A DNA stretch of 64,000 nucleotides from Granulosicoccus antarcticus IMCC3135 (GCF_002215215.1 NZ_CP018632.1:6816501-6880500), one strand, 5' to 3'; shown: positions 1 through 9,001, counted from the first letter of the stretch. Numbers and translations: made by a program. The notes: generated by a model not told the origin, from the sequence alone.

Positions 1-330
1 CCCGCCCCAGAGTCGAGCCTGACAAGTTCGCTGCACGACGTAATAACCGGTGGCAAACAGCGCGCTTCCGCCGAAGGCAAAGATCACGGCATTGGTATGC
101 AAAGGTCGCAGACGACCAAAACTGAACCAGGAGATACCCAGATTGAACTCAGGCCATGTCAACTGGGCTGCAATGATGACACCAACCAGCATGCCGACAA
201 CGCCCCACACAACAGTCATCACGGCAAACTGCCGAACCACTTTGTAGTTGTAGGTGTCTTTACTCTCAACCTGCAAGTCGTCGTGCTCAGCAGCTGCCAA
301 CCCCGCCGTCTCGTTCATGGTAGTACTCAT
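1..330 (-). CDS. ccoN: cbb3-type cytochrome c oxidase subunit I (N-terminal part, cut by window edge)
   Basis: First 110 codons of the haem-copper catalytic subunit of the high-affinity cbb3 terminal oxidase, an inner-membrane enzyme that reduces O2 at low oxygen tension. The visible part begins [10 protein letters not shown], has a short hydrophilic lead, then the family-typical run [17 protein letters not shown] into transmembrane helix 1, WPEFN, and [18 protein letters not shown], which holds a conserved CcoN histidine. The ATG at 330 is preceded by GAGGG at a suitable distance. Transcription leaves the window, so ccoO/Q/P would be expected beyond the left edge. An FNR-type dyad lies about 150 bp upstream. 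Family assignment is secure; the metal ligands further downstream cannot be seen. Confidence 0.93.
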   Translation of the reverse strand, partial: MSTTMNETAGLAAAEHDDLQVESKDTYNYKVVRQFAVMTVVWGVVGMLVGVIIAAQLTWPEFNLGISWFSFGRLRPLHTNAVIFAFGGSALFATGYYVVQRTCQARLWGG

Positions 331-481
331 CAATCGCAACCCTCGGCGTGAAATCTATATGGCATTACAGCAACGTCCAGTCCTTAGTACAACTGAAAGA
401 TGCATTTTCTGCAGGCGAAAATACGTATCGACATAGCGCCTGTCGATCTGCAGATGTTACGCAATAGAACACGGCAACTTC

Positions 482-495
482 TTGACATAGGTCAA
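482..495. promoter_or_regulatory. FNR/Anr-type box upstream of ccoN
   Basis: TTGACATAGGTCAA is a perfect 5-4-5 dyad (TTGAC-N4-GTCAA) close to the FNR/Anr consensus TTGAT-N4-ATCAA. It lies in the 288-bp gap between ccoS and ccoN, about 150 bp before the ccoN start. That position would allow activation at a -41.5 promoter with a leader of about 110 nt. Oxygen control of ccoN by FNR/Anr is well known in proteobacteria. The site itself is a sequence match, not a demonstrated binding site. Confidence 0.6.
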
Positions 496-618
496 GCCGA
501 GGAGGATAGAGCTGCCAGCTGACTGATAAAGCAGGAGAAACACCTGTGAACAACAATCGTCACAAGCAGCGAAACCCTCAACCTCTAACCGCTGCCAGTA
601 CCTGAACCTGCGTGATGA

Positions 619-864
619 TCAGTGACTTTCAGGAGGCGTCTCATTCTCGCTTACCCCTATCTTGTCACCCGTCTCGTTCAATTTCTCTGCCTTCTTCTCA
701 GTACTGTTCTTAGCCTGGACGGGCCGGTCATCATCAAGCAATATGCTCCATGCAGGCCCTTGGTCATCGTCGAACTGGCCGCTCTTGTTCATCCAGAAAA
801 AGACCAGAACAGCCACCACCACCGCCATGACCGACAGTGGTATCAGAAGATATAGCGATTCCAC
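619..864 (-). CDS. ccoS: cbb3 oxidase maturation protein CcoS
   Basis: Short single-span membrane protein of 81 residues needed for cofactor insertion into cbb3 oxidase. It starts VESLYLLIPLSVMAVVVAV (one transmembrane helix), followed by the CcoS signature FFWMNKSGQFDDDQGPAWSI and an acidic DDD. The charged tail of about 35 residues is longer than usual. I chose the GTG at 864 because GAGG lies about 8 nt upstream and homologues start at this point; an in-frame ATG at 921 would add 19 unlikely residues. The start lies 22 bp inside the 3' end of ccoI, which implies translational coupling. Confidence 0.88.
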   Translation of the reverse strand: MESLYLLIPLSVMAVVVAVLVFFWMNKSGQFDDDQGPAWSILLDDDRPVQAKNSTEKKAEKLNETGDKIGVSENETPPESH

Positions 865-3443
865 AGGCGGGACCTCGGTTGACGAACAGAATCGACCGGC
901 ACAGATCCGGGACGCGACCATAATCGTTGAGCGTTACTGACGACCAGCAGCGAGCTGGCCGCCATACCAATGGCGGCAGCCCAAGGTGGCACATAACCCA
1001 AGGCCGCTAGCGGAATGGCCGTGACATTGTAAATGGCTGCCCATGCCAGATTCTGACGTACGATTTTCATGGTCTGGACAGACTTGGCAAGCAACGGCTC
1101 CAATCCCTCAAGCCCGGGTAGTAGAGAAATGACATCAGCGGCGGTGCGTGCCAGCGCTGTCGCCTCACCCGCGGCCAGAGAGACATCGGCACTCGCCAGC
1201 ACCGGGGCATCATTGATGCCATCACCCACCATCAAAACAGTCGCGCCACCAGCTTGCAACTTAGCGACATAAGCCTGTTTTTCAGTCGGTGTAACACCTG
1301 CCGTGTATTGAGCAATACCCAGTGACTGAGCTGCGACTTGTACCGCAGGCAGCCGATCACCGGACAATAGATGAACCGTCAACCCATCTTGAATCAAGCC
1401 CCTGACCAAAGACAAGGCTTCATCACGCAACGAATCACTGATGAGAAAACGTGCCAGTACGACCGGCGCTCCAGGCTCAAGCCCCCCACCTGATTCCATC
1501 AGCGAACGTTGTGCCAGAAAGACCTCACTGGCAGCTCGTGCCTGCTCGTCATCGGCGGCCTGCCATGAGTGCGCAGTCTCTGGCGTCACGCCACACCAGT
1601 TGGCAGACCCCACATAGAAGGCAAATCTTGCGCTATCGGTCGGTTCGATACTGGCCGCCAGACCATGGCCTGCACAATGTTCCAGATCGACAGCGACATA
1701 CCCCAGGTGTACCAGCTCGGCAATAGCGTCAGCACCTGTCGGTTCTACGCTGGACGCCTGTCGCAAGGCATGCGCGTAGGGATGTGTGGAGCCCATTTCC
1801 AGAGCTGTAGCCAACTGCAAAACCTGACTACGCTCCCATCCCTGAGCCAGCTGAATACCACTGACAGTGGGAGCGCCGGTGGTCAGCGTGCCGGTCTTGT
1901 CGAACACGACATCTGTCACTCGGGCCAGAGTTTCCAGAGCGTGGCCGCGGGTGATCAGCAAACGGCTACGTAACAGATCACCGGTGGCTGCAGCCAGCGC
2001 CGCTGGTGTCGCCAGTGACAAGGCACAAGGACAGGACACGACCAGTACGGCAATAGCCGTTGTTGCTGCTCGTGTTGCATCCAGCTGCATCCAGACTAGC
2101 CACACCATCGCGGCAAACACCAGCAAAGCGGTAACAAAAACGGTTGCAATGCGATCAGCAATACGAACGGCCCTGGGTTTCTCAGTGGCACCGCGATCAA
2201 TCAACCGATCTATGACCGACAAGGTACTGGCCGCCTGCCGTCGCAGAACACGCACTTGTACAGGCGCACCCGTCAACAAAGAACCTCCGGCCAGCACATC
2301 CCCCGGCCCGATCGGCACGGGCACCGATTCACCGGTCACCAGGGCATTATTGACGTCGCTATGGCCGGCCTGCACAACACTATCCACAGGCACACGTTCA
2401 CCGGTATTGATCAGAACAAGATCATCCACGTCGAGTCGCGCTGCCGGTACCGTTTCGAGCTCATCACCAACAAGACGTTGTGCGGTTTCAGGTGCCGCAG
2501 CACTGATGTCATCCACCGCCCGCATCGCACGTCGCCGCGCCGCCCATTCAAGATAGCGCGCACCAGACAACAGAAATACGAACATGGCCACCGAGTCAAA
2601 ATAGATCTCTCCAGTGCCGGTGACTGTCGCCCAGACGCTCGAAAAAAAAGCGGCCAGTATGCCGATACTCACCGGCACATCCATACCCGGCTCACGCCGT
2701 TTCAGATCCAGCCAGGCGCCCTTCAAAAAAGGCACGGCACTGTAGAGCAATACGGGGGTCGTCAGCACCAGACTCGCCCAGCGCATCAGACTCTCGTGGC
2801 TCGGATCAATGTCGCCATCCCCACTCAGATAAGCTGGCAATGCATACATCATGACTTGCATGGTGGCAATACCTGCCACAAACAGGCGCTGCAAATGCAC
2901 ACGAGATTCGCGCTTGAGTGCCAGCTCGCGCTCGCGGGCATCAAAGGGTGCGCAGCTATAACCCATCTGCGCCACCCGTCGCAAGATATCGGACAGCTTC
3001 AGACGCGCGATATCAAAACGGACACTGGCACGTCCACTGGAAAAATTGACACTACTGCGCTCAACTCCTGGCAAAGCCGCAATCGAGCGCTCCAGTACCC
3101 ACACGCAGGCGCCACAACGCATGCCCTCAACCGACAAATTCACATCCACCAGTTCGCTGCTACGAGCAGGGTCATCTGAACTCACTGGCTGCAGATAACG
3201 CTCACTGATTTCGGGCTCGTCAAATACTCCCACTTCATCCAGTCTGGCGGCAAGTTTGTCCGGGATAACACCAAATTGGGCAGGTTCAGTGCGGAAGCGG
3301 TAATAGTCGCCCAGGCCCGACTCCACGATGGCTTGCATGACCGCCTCGCAGCCAGCACAGCAAAGATCATGCGAGGCGCCGTCAAAGTCGACTTGCCAGC
3401 ATCCGGGCTCCAGCACCTCTTCTGTACAGTGGTAGCATCTCAT
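843..3443 (-). CDS. ccoI: Cu+-exporting P1B-type ATPase for cbb3 oxidase assembly
   Basis: Copper-translocating P-type ATPase of 866 residues (FixI/CcoI type) that exports Cu+ across the inner membrane for the CuB site of cbb3 oxidase. Seen in order: an N-terminal cysteine-rich metal-binding segment (CYHC at 3-6, CC at 28-29), a heavy-metal-associated domain with GMRCGAC at 107-113, the transmembrane copper motif CPC at 471-473, the phosphorylation motif DKTGT at 515-519, and the hinge GDGINDAP near residue 765. The length is right for CcoI with the extra N-terminal domain. Its ATG overlaps the TGA of the TauE/SafE gene (ATGA) and its 3' end overlaps ccoS, so the three form one transcriptional unit. 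Confidence 0.95.
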   Translation of the reverse strand: MRCYHCTEEVLEPGCWQVDFDGASHDLCCAGCEAVMQAIVESGLGDYYRFRTEPAQFGVIPDKLAARLDEVGVFDEPEISERYLQPVSSDDPARSSELVDVNLSVEGMRCGACVWVLERSIAALPGVERSSVNFSSGRASVRFDIARLKLSDILRRVAQMGYSCAPFDARERELALKRESRVHLQRLFVAGIATMQVMMYALPAYLSGDGDIDPSHESLMRWASLVLTTPVLLYSAVPFLKGAWLDLKRREPGMDVPVSIGILAAFFSSVWATVTGTGEIYFDSVAMFVFLLSGARYLEWAARRRAMRAVDDISAAAPETAQRLVGDELETVPAARLDVDDLVLINTGERVPVDSVVQAGHSDVNNALVTGESVPVPIGPGDVLAGGSLLTGAPVQVRVLRRQAASTLSVIDRLIDRGATEKPRAVRIADRIATVFVTALLVFAAMVWLVWMQLDATRAATTAIAVLVVSCPCALSLATPAALAAATGDLLRSRLLITRGHALETLARVTDVVFDKTGTLTTGAPTVSGIQLAQGWERSQVLQLATALEMGSTHPYAHALRQASSVEPTGADAIAELVHLGYVAVDLEHCAGHGLAASIEPTDSARFAFYVGSANWCGVTPETAHSWQAADDEQARAASEVFLAQRSLMESGGGLEPGAPVVLARFLISDSLRDEALSLVRGLIQDGLTVHLLSGDRLPAVQVAAQSLGIAQYTAGVTPTEKQAYVAKLQAGGATVLMVGDGINDAPVLASADVSLAAGEATALARTAADVISLLPGLEGLEPLLAKSVQTMKIVRQNLAWAAIYNVTAIPLAALGYVPPWAAAIGMAASSLLVVSNAQRLWSRPGSVPVDSVRQPRSRLWNRYIF

Positions 3444-4186
3444 GCGGCGATCATCATGCTCCAGTGCATGAACCCTCTCAGGCCCAGCAGGATGATCAGA
3501 CTACCTGCCAGTAAACGCACCCAGCGGTTCCGACTGATCCTGCCCAGCCATTGGCCGGACAAGCCCAGCAACATCAGGTTGGGCAAGGTACCGAGACCAA
3601 AGGCCAGCATCAATAGTGCCCCCTGGTACCAGCCACCCGATACCAGTGCCGCGCTGAGAGCTGCGTAGACCATCCCACAAGGCACAAGCCCCCACAGAGA
3701 ACCAGCCAGCACTGAATTCACAAACCCCAAACCCGTCAGGCGAGCCGTGGCGACAGGCCGGATATGCTGCCAAAGATGCTTGCCCCAAGACTCCGCCATG
3801 GCCCCTATTCGCTTGAAGCCAATAACGTACAAACCCATCAGCACCACCAACAGATTACTGAGAAAGAAGGCTGTCTGTTGAATCGGCAGCATCGACTGCA
3901 TTAACCATGCAACGGAACCCACACCTCCCGCCAGCGCACCCAACAGGGAATAGGTCAGTATACGACCCAGGTTATAGGCGGCCACGGCTGAAAAAGCGGA
4001 GCGAACAGGACCCTCTGGCGTTTTGCCACCCTCGACCTTCACGGGAATGTTCAACGCGCGCGACACAGGCTTTTGATTCATCATGCCCAGCGCACTGACA
4101 ATGCCACCACACATACCCGCACAGTGCACACCGCCCAGCAGCCCTGTCAGGAATACGGCAAGCAGAGAAATATCAGGATAGGTCAT
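3440..4186 (-). CDS. TauE/SafE-family (urease-accessory-protein-like) membrane protein of the cco assembly operon
   Basis: Polytopic inner-membrane protein of 248 residues. It has the short-form TauE/SafE (CcoI-associated) pattern: a first helix followed by GGVHCAGMCGGI, and a second half with GSLWGLVPCGMVYAAL, so each half carries one conserved cysteine motif (HCAGMCGG and VPCG). Proteins of this type recur next to ccoI/ccoS and related copper-assembly genes; a role in copper handling for the oxidase is inferred from that context. The 4-bp overlap with ccoI supports co-expression. No strong ribosome site precedes the ATG at 4186. Confidence 0.82.
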   Translation of the reverse strand: MTYPDISLLAVFLTGLLGGVHCAGMCGGIVSALGMMNQKPVSRALNIPVKVEGGKTPEGPVRSAFSAVAAYNLGRILTYSLLGALAGGVGSVAWLMQSMLPIQQTAFFLSNLLVVLMGLYVIGFKRIGAMAESWGKHLWQHIRPVATARLTGLGFVNSVLAGSLWGLVPCGMVYAALSAALVSGGWYQGALLMLAFGLGTLPNLMLLGLSGQWLGRISRNRWVRLLAGSLIILLGLRGFMHWSMMIAA

Positions 4187-4224
4187 GGTTGCAGATCAGG
4201 TACCAGGAACGCACGTCACCAGAT

Positions 4225-4434
4225 TCAGATATCCAAAATGCGCTGAATAATACTCTTGGCAATAAACCCCAACATGCCAAAACCCAGTACAAAGAAAAGA
4301 ACCAAGGTGCCCACCTTGCCAGCCTTCGATTCTTTCGCCAGATTCCAGACGATGAACAACATGTACAGCATGAAGCCGCCAACACCAAAGGTCAGCCCGA
4401 ATGATGAAATCTGTTGTTCTGTAAAACCAAACAC
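4225..4434 (-). CDS. DUF2788 small membrane protein
   Basis: Protein of 69 residues that matches the DUF2788 family: MFGFTEQQ start, two hydrophobic helices, and the linking motif FIVWNLAKESKAGK followed by FGMLGFIAK. The function of the family is unknown. The start is a GTG directly behind the TAG of the DUF2189 gene with no spacer, so translation is probably coupled. DUF2788 genes are typical of gammaproteobacteria. Position inside the presumed cbb3-maturation operon suggests, but does not show, a link to respiration. Confidence 0.78.
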   Translation of the reverse strand: MFGFTEQQISSFGLTFGVGGFMLYMLFIVWNLAKESKAGKVGTLVLFFVLGFGMLGFIAKSIIQRILDI

Positions 4435-5298
4435 CTAATTAGCAGACTCAGGTTCGACTAGATCACGATAGGCATGCCATGTGGCGTGACCAATGAGAGG
4501 CGCTGTAATCAGCAACGGGAGGAAACCTGCAGCCAGACTCAGACCAATGATGACTACAACCAGTAAAGCCCAGAAATACAGGGGGCGAGGATTGGCCTGC
4601 AGACTGCGCACACTGCTGAACAGCGCCATGAACGTATCGGATGTGCGATCAAGCATCATCGGCGCGGATATAACACTGAGGGCGAAGACGATCGAGGCGA
4701 AAATAAAGCCAACTCCCACCCACAGCACCAGGAACTGCGGATTCTGAAAGGAAAAAATCATCGATAGCACACCCTGGACGGTCGGGAAGCTGGTCGTAGA
4801 ACTCAAAGCAAAGAGTATCAGGGAAACTCGCGCCCAGACGATCATGGCGAAGGTCAGAATGATGGCAAAAAATGCCAGCCCTGAGAGGTTTCTCGACCAG
4901 CAAGTCAATGATTTGGTCAGACTCGCCTTGCCGAATTTTTCCTGCTGACGTGACAAATCGTAGATTCCAGTACACAGGAAAGGCCCCATCAGGAAGAATC
5001 CGCCAATCAGCCCCATGGTCAGTTGCCACTTGGTGGCATAGACCCAGACGATGGCATAACCCATCAGCACGAATACCAGGCCATAGAGGCAACCCTTGAA
5101 GCGTGTAGCCACCATATCCTGCCAGCCACGTTGCAACCAGCTCAATGGCGCCCTGGCCTCCAGACGTCTGATGGCCGGCATTGGCGGTGGCAATTCCTCA
5201 CCCACAGTAGAGCTTGCCTCTACGGGTGCTGTGCCTCCGGCCTCAGGCGAGCCAGCGCTCGGTCGGGATCCAGTTGAATTGTCGGTGGTATTTGTCAT
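4435..5298 (-). CDS. DUF2189 integral membrane protein
   Basis: Membrane protein of 287 residues with a proline-rich cytosolic N-terminus (about 70 residues), then about six hydrophobic segments. The motif GWQDMVATRFKGCLYGLVF opens the DUF2189 domain and HATWHAYRDLVEP closes it. I used the ATG at 5298 (MTNTTDNS), which has GGGAG upstream, rather than the longer frame beginning at 5364. It is the first gene of the run DUF2189-DUF2788-TauE/SafE-ccoI-ccoS, and an FNR-type box lies 78 bp upstream. The family's biochemical role is not known. Confidence 0.8.
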   Translation of the reverse strand: MTNTTDNSTGSRPSAGSPEAGGTAPVEASSTVGEELPPPMPAIRRLEARAPLSWLQRGWQDMVATRFKGCLYGLVFVLMGYAIVWVYATKWQLTMGLIGGFFLMGPFLCTGIYDLSRQQEKFGKASLTKSLTCWSRNLSGLAFFAIILTFAMIVWARVSLILFALSSTTSFPTVQGVLSMIFSFQNPQFLVLWVGVGFIFASIVFALSVISAPMMLDRTSDTFMALFSSVRSLQANPRPLYFWALLVVVIIGLSLAAGFLPLLITAPLIGHATWHAYRDLVEPESAN

Positions 5299-5375
5299 GC
5301 CTACTCCCGCGCTGTACGCAATAACCTGTAACGGTGGCCCAGACGCTAACATAGCGCAAACCAATCGCCCACATG

Positions 5376-5389
5376 TTGACCATGATCAA
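5376..5389. promoter_or_regulatory. FNR/Anr-type box upstream of the DUF2189-ccoS gene run
   Basis: TTGACCATGATCAA matches the FNR/Anr consensus TTGAT-N4-ATCAA at nine of ten positions. It lies 78 bp upstream of the first gene of the presumed maturation operon and reads towards it. Together with the similar box before ccoN it suggests that oxidase and assembly factors respond to the same oxygen signal. Confidence 0.62.
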
Positions 5390-5545
5390 CGAGATGCATC
5401 ACGATGATCAGTCGATATACAGCGTTACCAATATAGCCTCTTATCGTGCCGGTTACAGCAAGGCCTGACAACAGACTTACAATCCGTAACTGCTTTGACT
5501 AATTCTCTTGCATACATTGATGAATCAGAGGCTAACATGGCGTAA

Positions 5546-5702
5546 GGGATCGTGAAATAATTAAGTATCAGTTTTCAGTTGGTCCTGCGCCTGTCCGGCA
5601 AGGCGTGAGAAGGGCGAATAGCTGGCTATTCAACCGCCGAACAACGCGGCAGGGCAGGATGCAGGGACGACTGAAAATGATAATTAATTGTTTCACGATC
5701 CC
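5546..5702. repeat. MITE copy 1 (157 bp), related to the ISAzo13-like element
   Basis: Non-coding element with ends GGGATCGTGAAATAATTAAG and its inverted partner at the right. The inverted match continues with substitutions for about 45 bp on each side, and the centre contains GAATAGC-TG-GCTATTC, so one strand can fold into a long hairpin. It is flanked on both sides by TAA (5543-5545 and 5703-5705), compatible with a 3-bp target duplication. A copy at 10106-10276 is identical apart from one substitution and a 14-bp insertion. The terminal motif resembles the ends of the element at 60863-62230. Confidence 0.8.
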
Positions 5703-5771
5703 TAAGCCTATCGCCCGCGTCTTGACGATTGTCAAAGGACGCTTTCTTTCAACCCACCTTAAAATTTGCAC

Positions 5772-7817
5772 ATGAAAGGATATGCCCGAATTGCTGCCGC
5801 CATACCTGCTGCTGCCGTTGCCGATGTCACTGCAAATCGTGAGCGCACTCTGACACTGTGGCGTGAAGCCGATATGGGTTGCGCCAACGTTGTCGTGTTT
5901 CCGGAACTGGGCCTCAGTGGCTACAGCATCCGCGATCTCTGTATGAACACCACGCTACTGGACGCCTGCGAAGACTCCTTGTCGCAACTGATCGAAGCCG
6001 GCGAATCCTTCGAACCTGTTGCCATCGTGGGATTGCCCTTGCGCTTCAACCATGGTTTGTACAACTGCGCCGCCCTGATCCATCACGGCAAACTGCTGGG
6101 GGTGGTCCCCAAGGCCTACCTGCCGAACTATCGTGAATTTGAAGAAGCACGCTGGTTCCGCTCCGGTTTTGACTTGCCACCAGGCGCCACCATCACGGTG
6201 GGCAAACACAAGGCACCTTTCGGACTCGACCTGTTATTCAACAGCTCCCTGCCCGAGTTGATGCTCGGTGTGGAGGTCTGTGAAGACAACTGGGTACAAG
6301 TGCCACCCAGCAGCTTTCAGGTCTCGGCTGGGGCTAGCGTCATCTGTAACCTGTCCGCTTCGAATTTCACGATCGGCAAAGCCGAACTGCGACGCCTGCT
6401 GGCACGATCAACATCCGATCGTGGCAAATGCGCTTATGTCTATGTTGCAGCAGGTCCGGGAGAATCATCCACCGATGTCAGCTTCGACGCCGATGCCTTC
6501 ATTTGTGAAAATGGCAACGTGCTGGTGGAATCACATCGCTTCCAGCGTACCGGGCAGCTCATCGTGCAGGATATCGATCTGGAACTACTGGCCTTCGAAC
6601 GACGTTCCACGGGAACCTTTGGTGACTGTGCCCGTGAAAACCAGCGCCCGATGCGAACCATTGACTTCAAGTCCACGGTGCCTCAAGGCATGGTCAGACA
6701 TGTATCACGCACACCTTTCCTGCCACGCGACCCGGCCACTCTGGCCAATCGCTGCTGGGAGATGTTCGAGATTCAGAGTAATGCACTAGCCACCCGCATG
6801 GCGGCTATCGGCAAACCCAAACTGGTGCTCGGTGTTTCCGGAGGCCTGGACTCCAGCCACGCAGCTCTGGTGGCCGCAGCCGCTCTCGATCTGCGAGGCC
6901 AGCCGCGCACCGATCTGCTGTGCGTCACCTTGCCAGGCTTCGGTACCAGCGATGGCACTCGTGACAACGCCGAAGCACTATCCCACGCCCTGGGTGCCAG
7001 CTTCAGTCAGGTGAGCATTTCCGATGCCAGCCGTACGGTACTTGAAGCTATCAAGCACCCTGCCACACAGAATGTGGATACGGTTGAACAGCTTATCGAA
7101 CAGCTGCGCACTCATCCTGAATTGGGCGATGTCACTCTCGAGAACGTCCAGGCACGACTACGCACCTTGTTGCTGATGACCATGGCTAACCAGAACGGTG
7201 GCCTGGTGGTTGGCACAGGCGACCTGTCAGAGAAAGCCTTGGGATGGTCTACCTATGCTGGCGATCATATTGCCATGTACGATGTGAATGCGGGTGTACC
7301 CAAGACACTCATCCAGTTCGTCATACGCTGGGTGGCCAATGAACGGGCCAGCACCTGGAGCGACAGTGAGAGCTTGCGAACAACCTTGTTTGCCATTCTG
7401 GACACGCCTATTTCCCCGGAACTGCTGCCGGCCAGCGCCGAAGGTCAGATATCGCAACTCACCGAAGAGAAAATCGGGCCTTACGAACTGCACGATTTCT
7501 TTCTCTATCACTTTGTCCGACATGGTGCCCGACCGTCACGCATTCTTGATCTGGCACGCGTCGCCTTCAACGAATCACAATACAATGACGAGACCCTGAA
7601 GAAATGGCTCAGCGTTTTCATCAAGCGTTTTTTCACACATCAGTTCAAACGCTCTTGCACTGCCGATGGACCAAAGGTGGGCAATGTAGCCTTGTCGCCC
7701 AGAGGTGACTGGCGCATGCCTTCCGATGCCAAGCCTGACACCTGGCTGGAAGATATTGCCAATTGGCATGCCAGCCCGACTGTCGCCAAGGACTCAGGTG
7801 GGCGGCCTTTGTACTAA
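5772..7817 (+). CDS. nadE: glutamine-hydrolysing NAD+ synthetase
   Basis: Two-domain NAD+ synthetase of 681 residues that makes NAD from deamido-NAD, ATP and glutamine-derived ammonia in the cytosol. N-terminal nitrilase-type glutaminase: catalytic Glu in VVFPELGLSGYS (near residue 45), Lys in VVPKAYLPNYREF (near 117), Cys in GVEVCEDNW (near 174). C-terminal synthetase: the ATP P-loop LGVSGGLDSSHAAL near residue 355 and the STYAGDH/DVNAGVPKTL region. The length is typical for the long-form enzyme. I used the ATG at 5772; a TTG two codons earlier is possible. The gene stands alone, 66 bp after MITE copy 1. Confidence 0.95.
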   Translation: MKGYARIAAAIPAAAVADVTANRERTLTLWREADMGCANVVVFPELGLSGYSIRDLCMNTTLLDACEDSLSQLIEAGESFEPVAIVGLPLRFNHGLYNCAALIHHGKLLGVVPKAYLPNYREFEEARWFRSGFDLPPGATITVGKHKAPFGLDLLFNSSLPELMLGVEVCEDNWVQVPPSSFQVSAGASVICNLSASNFTIGKAELRRLLARSTSDRGKCAYVYVAAGPGESSTDVSFDADAFICENGNVLVESHRFQRTGQLIVQDIDLELLAFERRSTGTFGDCARENQRPMRTIDFKSTVPQGMVRHVSRTPFLPRDPATLANRCWEMFEIQSNALATRMAAIGKPKLVLGVSGGLDSSHAALVAAAALDLRGQPRTDLLCVTLPGFGTSDGTRDNAEALSHALGASFSQVSISDASRTVLEAIKHPATQNVDTVEQLIEQLRTHPELGDVTLENVQARLRTLLLMTMANQNGGLVVGTGDLSEKALGWSTYAGDHIAMYDVNAGVPKTLIQFVIRWVANERASTWSDSESLRTTLFAILDTPISPELLPASAEGQISQLTEEKIGPYELHDFFLYHFVRHGARPSRILDLARVAFNESQYNDETLKKWLSVFIKRFFTHQFKRSCTADGPKVGNVALSPRGDWRMPSDAKPDTWLEDIANWHASPTVAKDSGGRPLY

Positions 7818-7831
7818 AGTATAAAAGCGAG

Positions 7832-7855
7832 ATGACCCTCAGAAATGAGGGTCAT
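7832..7855. terminator. hairpin between nadE and the convergent lipoprotein gene
   Basis: ATGACCCTC-AGAAAT-GAGGGTCAT is a perfect 9-bp stem with a 6-nt loop, 15 bp past the nadE stop. No clear U tract follows on either strand, so intrinsic termination is plausible but not certain. The convergent placement fits a bidirectional transcription stop. Confidence 0.5.
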
Positions 7856-7910
7856 TAACCTCCAACCAAGCAGCCACCAGAATAGGCCCGCTCAGCGTGA
7901 CACCTATCCC

Positions 7911-8840
7911 TTAGCGTCCTGATACTGAATCGAATATCAAGCTATCGGACCACAAGGACCATGATTGTATAATGGTGCTCGTAGTTCCATCAGCGGTTAT
8001 CGTGACTTCAACCGTGTCCACATCCCCTGTAGCCCCGTTCATGGTCAGCACGTTGCCCGATTCAAAGCTAAGCTCCATTTCGCCTGCACCGTTGGCGGGG
8101 GTCAGATCAGTGGGGACATGAACTGTCATTCGTTCACCCCCTGTCCAGTCAGCTTGTACCGAGAAGTCTCCGGTGAGCGCAGAATCACGCCAGAAGTCAG
8201 TATCCGAGTCCTCGATAACCAGAGAAGCGTCACTGCCTTCACGACTGAAATCAAAATTGGTGGTGGTCCAGAACCTGTCACTACGGCCGCCGAAGTCTCC
8301 TGAAGCTCGAATAACTTCAGTTTGATCATCACGTTCGAAATCAGTGAAGGTGATGTATATGGCCTCATAGATTGCAGTCGATACCTGCCCATCAAACATC
8401 ACGATCCCATCCTGGCAGTTATCAAAGTCAAAATGCCAAGTCAGCAAGTTATCTGTGTGATAGCCCTGGGTTTCAGGTATGACAACCAGTGTCCCTCCAT
8501 TACTGCAGACGGTGTCCGCACGTTGAGTGATCAATTCAGTCGTTTCAGGGTTCACCTCCGGCCAGCCATCATAGGTTGGATCAGAATAGTCTGGTGCTGT
8601 GAGAATTTTATCGCCGTAAAGCTTGCCTGAAAAGATGCCAAAAACATTGGCAACGATATCGACGTAATTGTCCGGTGTAATCACCGCTGCAGATTGCTCA
8701 GGATCCGGTGTGGGATCCGGTGTTGGGTCGGGTGTGGCTGTCTGTTGGTCAGTCGGATCGTTCAATGGCTGTGCGCCTTCGTTATCACTTCCACTACAAG
8801 CCGCGACGAACATGACAAATACAAGCGATAGATATTTCAA
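7911..8840 (-). CDS. predicted outer-membrane or periplasmic lipoprotein, unknown function
   Basis: Protein of about 309 residues with a lipoprotein signal MKYLSLVFVMFVAACSGS (lipobox VAAC), then an acidic proline-rich linker made of repeated PDPT units, then a domain of about 250 residues that I do not recognise. That domain is rich in Asp, Thr and Trp and looks beta-rich (CQDGIVMFDGQVSTAIYEAI, GAGEMELSFESGNVLTMNG). I prefer the TTG at 8840 because AAGGGG lies 8 nt upstream and the signal peptide is then compact; an ATG at 8858 adds six residues but has no ribosome site. A CRP-like operator overlaps the leader. Convergent with nadE. Confidence 0.68.
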   Translation of the reverse strand: MKYLSLVFVMFVAACSGSDNEGAQPLNDPTDQQTATPDPTPDPTPDPEQSAAVITPDNYVDIVANVFGIFSGKLYGDKILTAPDYSDPTYDGWPEVNPETTELITQRADTVCSNGGTLVVIPETQGYHTDNLLTWHFDFDNCQDGIVMFDGQVSTAIYEAIYITFTDFERDDQTEVIRASGDFGGRSDRFWTTTNFDFSREGSDASLVIEDSDTDFWRDSALTGDFSVQADWTGGERMTVHVPTDLTPANGAGEMELSFESGNVLTMNGATGDVDTVEVTITADGTTSTIIQSWSLWSDSLIFDSVSGR

Positions 8841-8868
8841 AGTCAGCGCCCCTTCCATTCCATGAAAT

Positions 8869-8884
8869 TGTGATGTAAATCACG
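8869..8884. promoter_or_regulatory. CRP/Vfr-like site before the lipoprotein gene
   Basis: TGTGATGTAAATCACG matches the CRP consensus TGTGA-N6-TCACA at nine of ten core positions and is flanked by AAAT on the left. It lies only 28 bp upstream of the preferred start, closer than a class I or II activator site would normally be, so repression or a promoter for the divergent gene at 9002 are both possible. Confidence 0.45.
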
Positions 8885-9001
8885 ATAATGTAAGAACCGG
8901 TCGCAACTGTCAAACCTACTTTCAGACAGGACCATTACTTACAACGCTCATCCACCATCGACGCTGTACGATGACTGTGAAAGTGCAAAAATACAGTACC
9001 G

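Noticed and set aside
1867-2556. 229-codon plus-strand frame inside ccoI
   Set aside because: It is the opposite strand of a well-supported P-type ATPase gene and shows the Thr/Ser/Ala-rich composition of a shadow frame.
5568-5771. 67-codon frame on the minus strand over MITE copy 1 (and the similar one at 10128-10331)
   Set aside because: The two frames share only the repeat; outside it they differ completely, and neither has a ribosome site. They follow from the repeat sequence, not from a gene.
8694-8745. Short tandem repeat that could be taken for a CRISPR-like or satellite array
   Set aside because: It encodes PDPT units of the lipoprotein linker in frame; spacing and length do not fit a CRISPR array.
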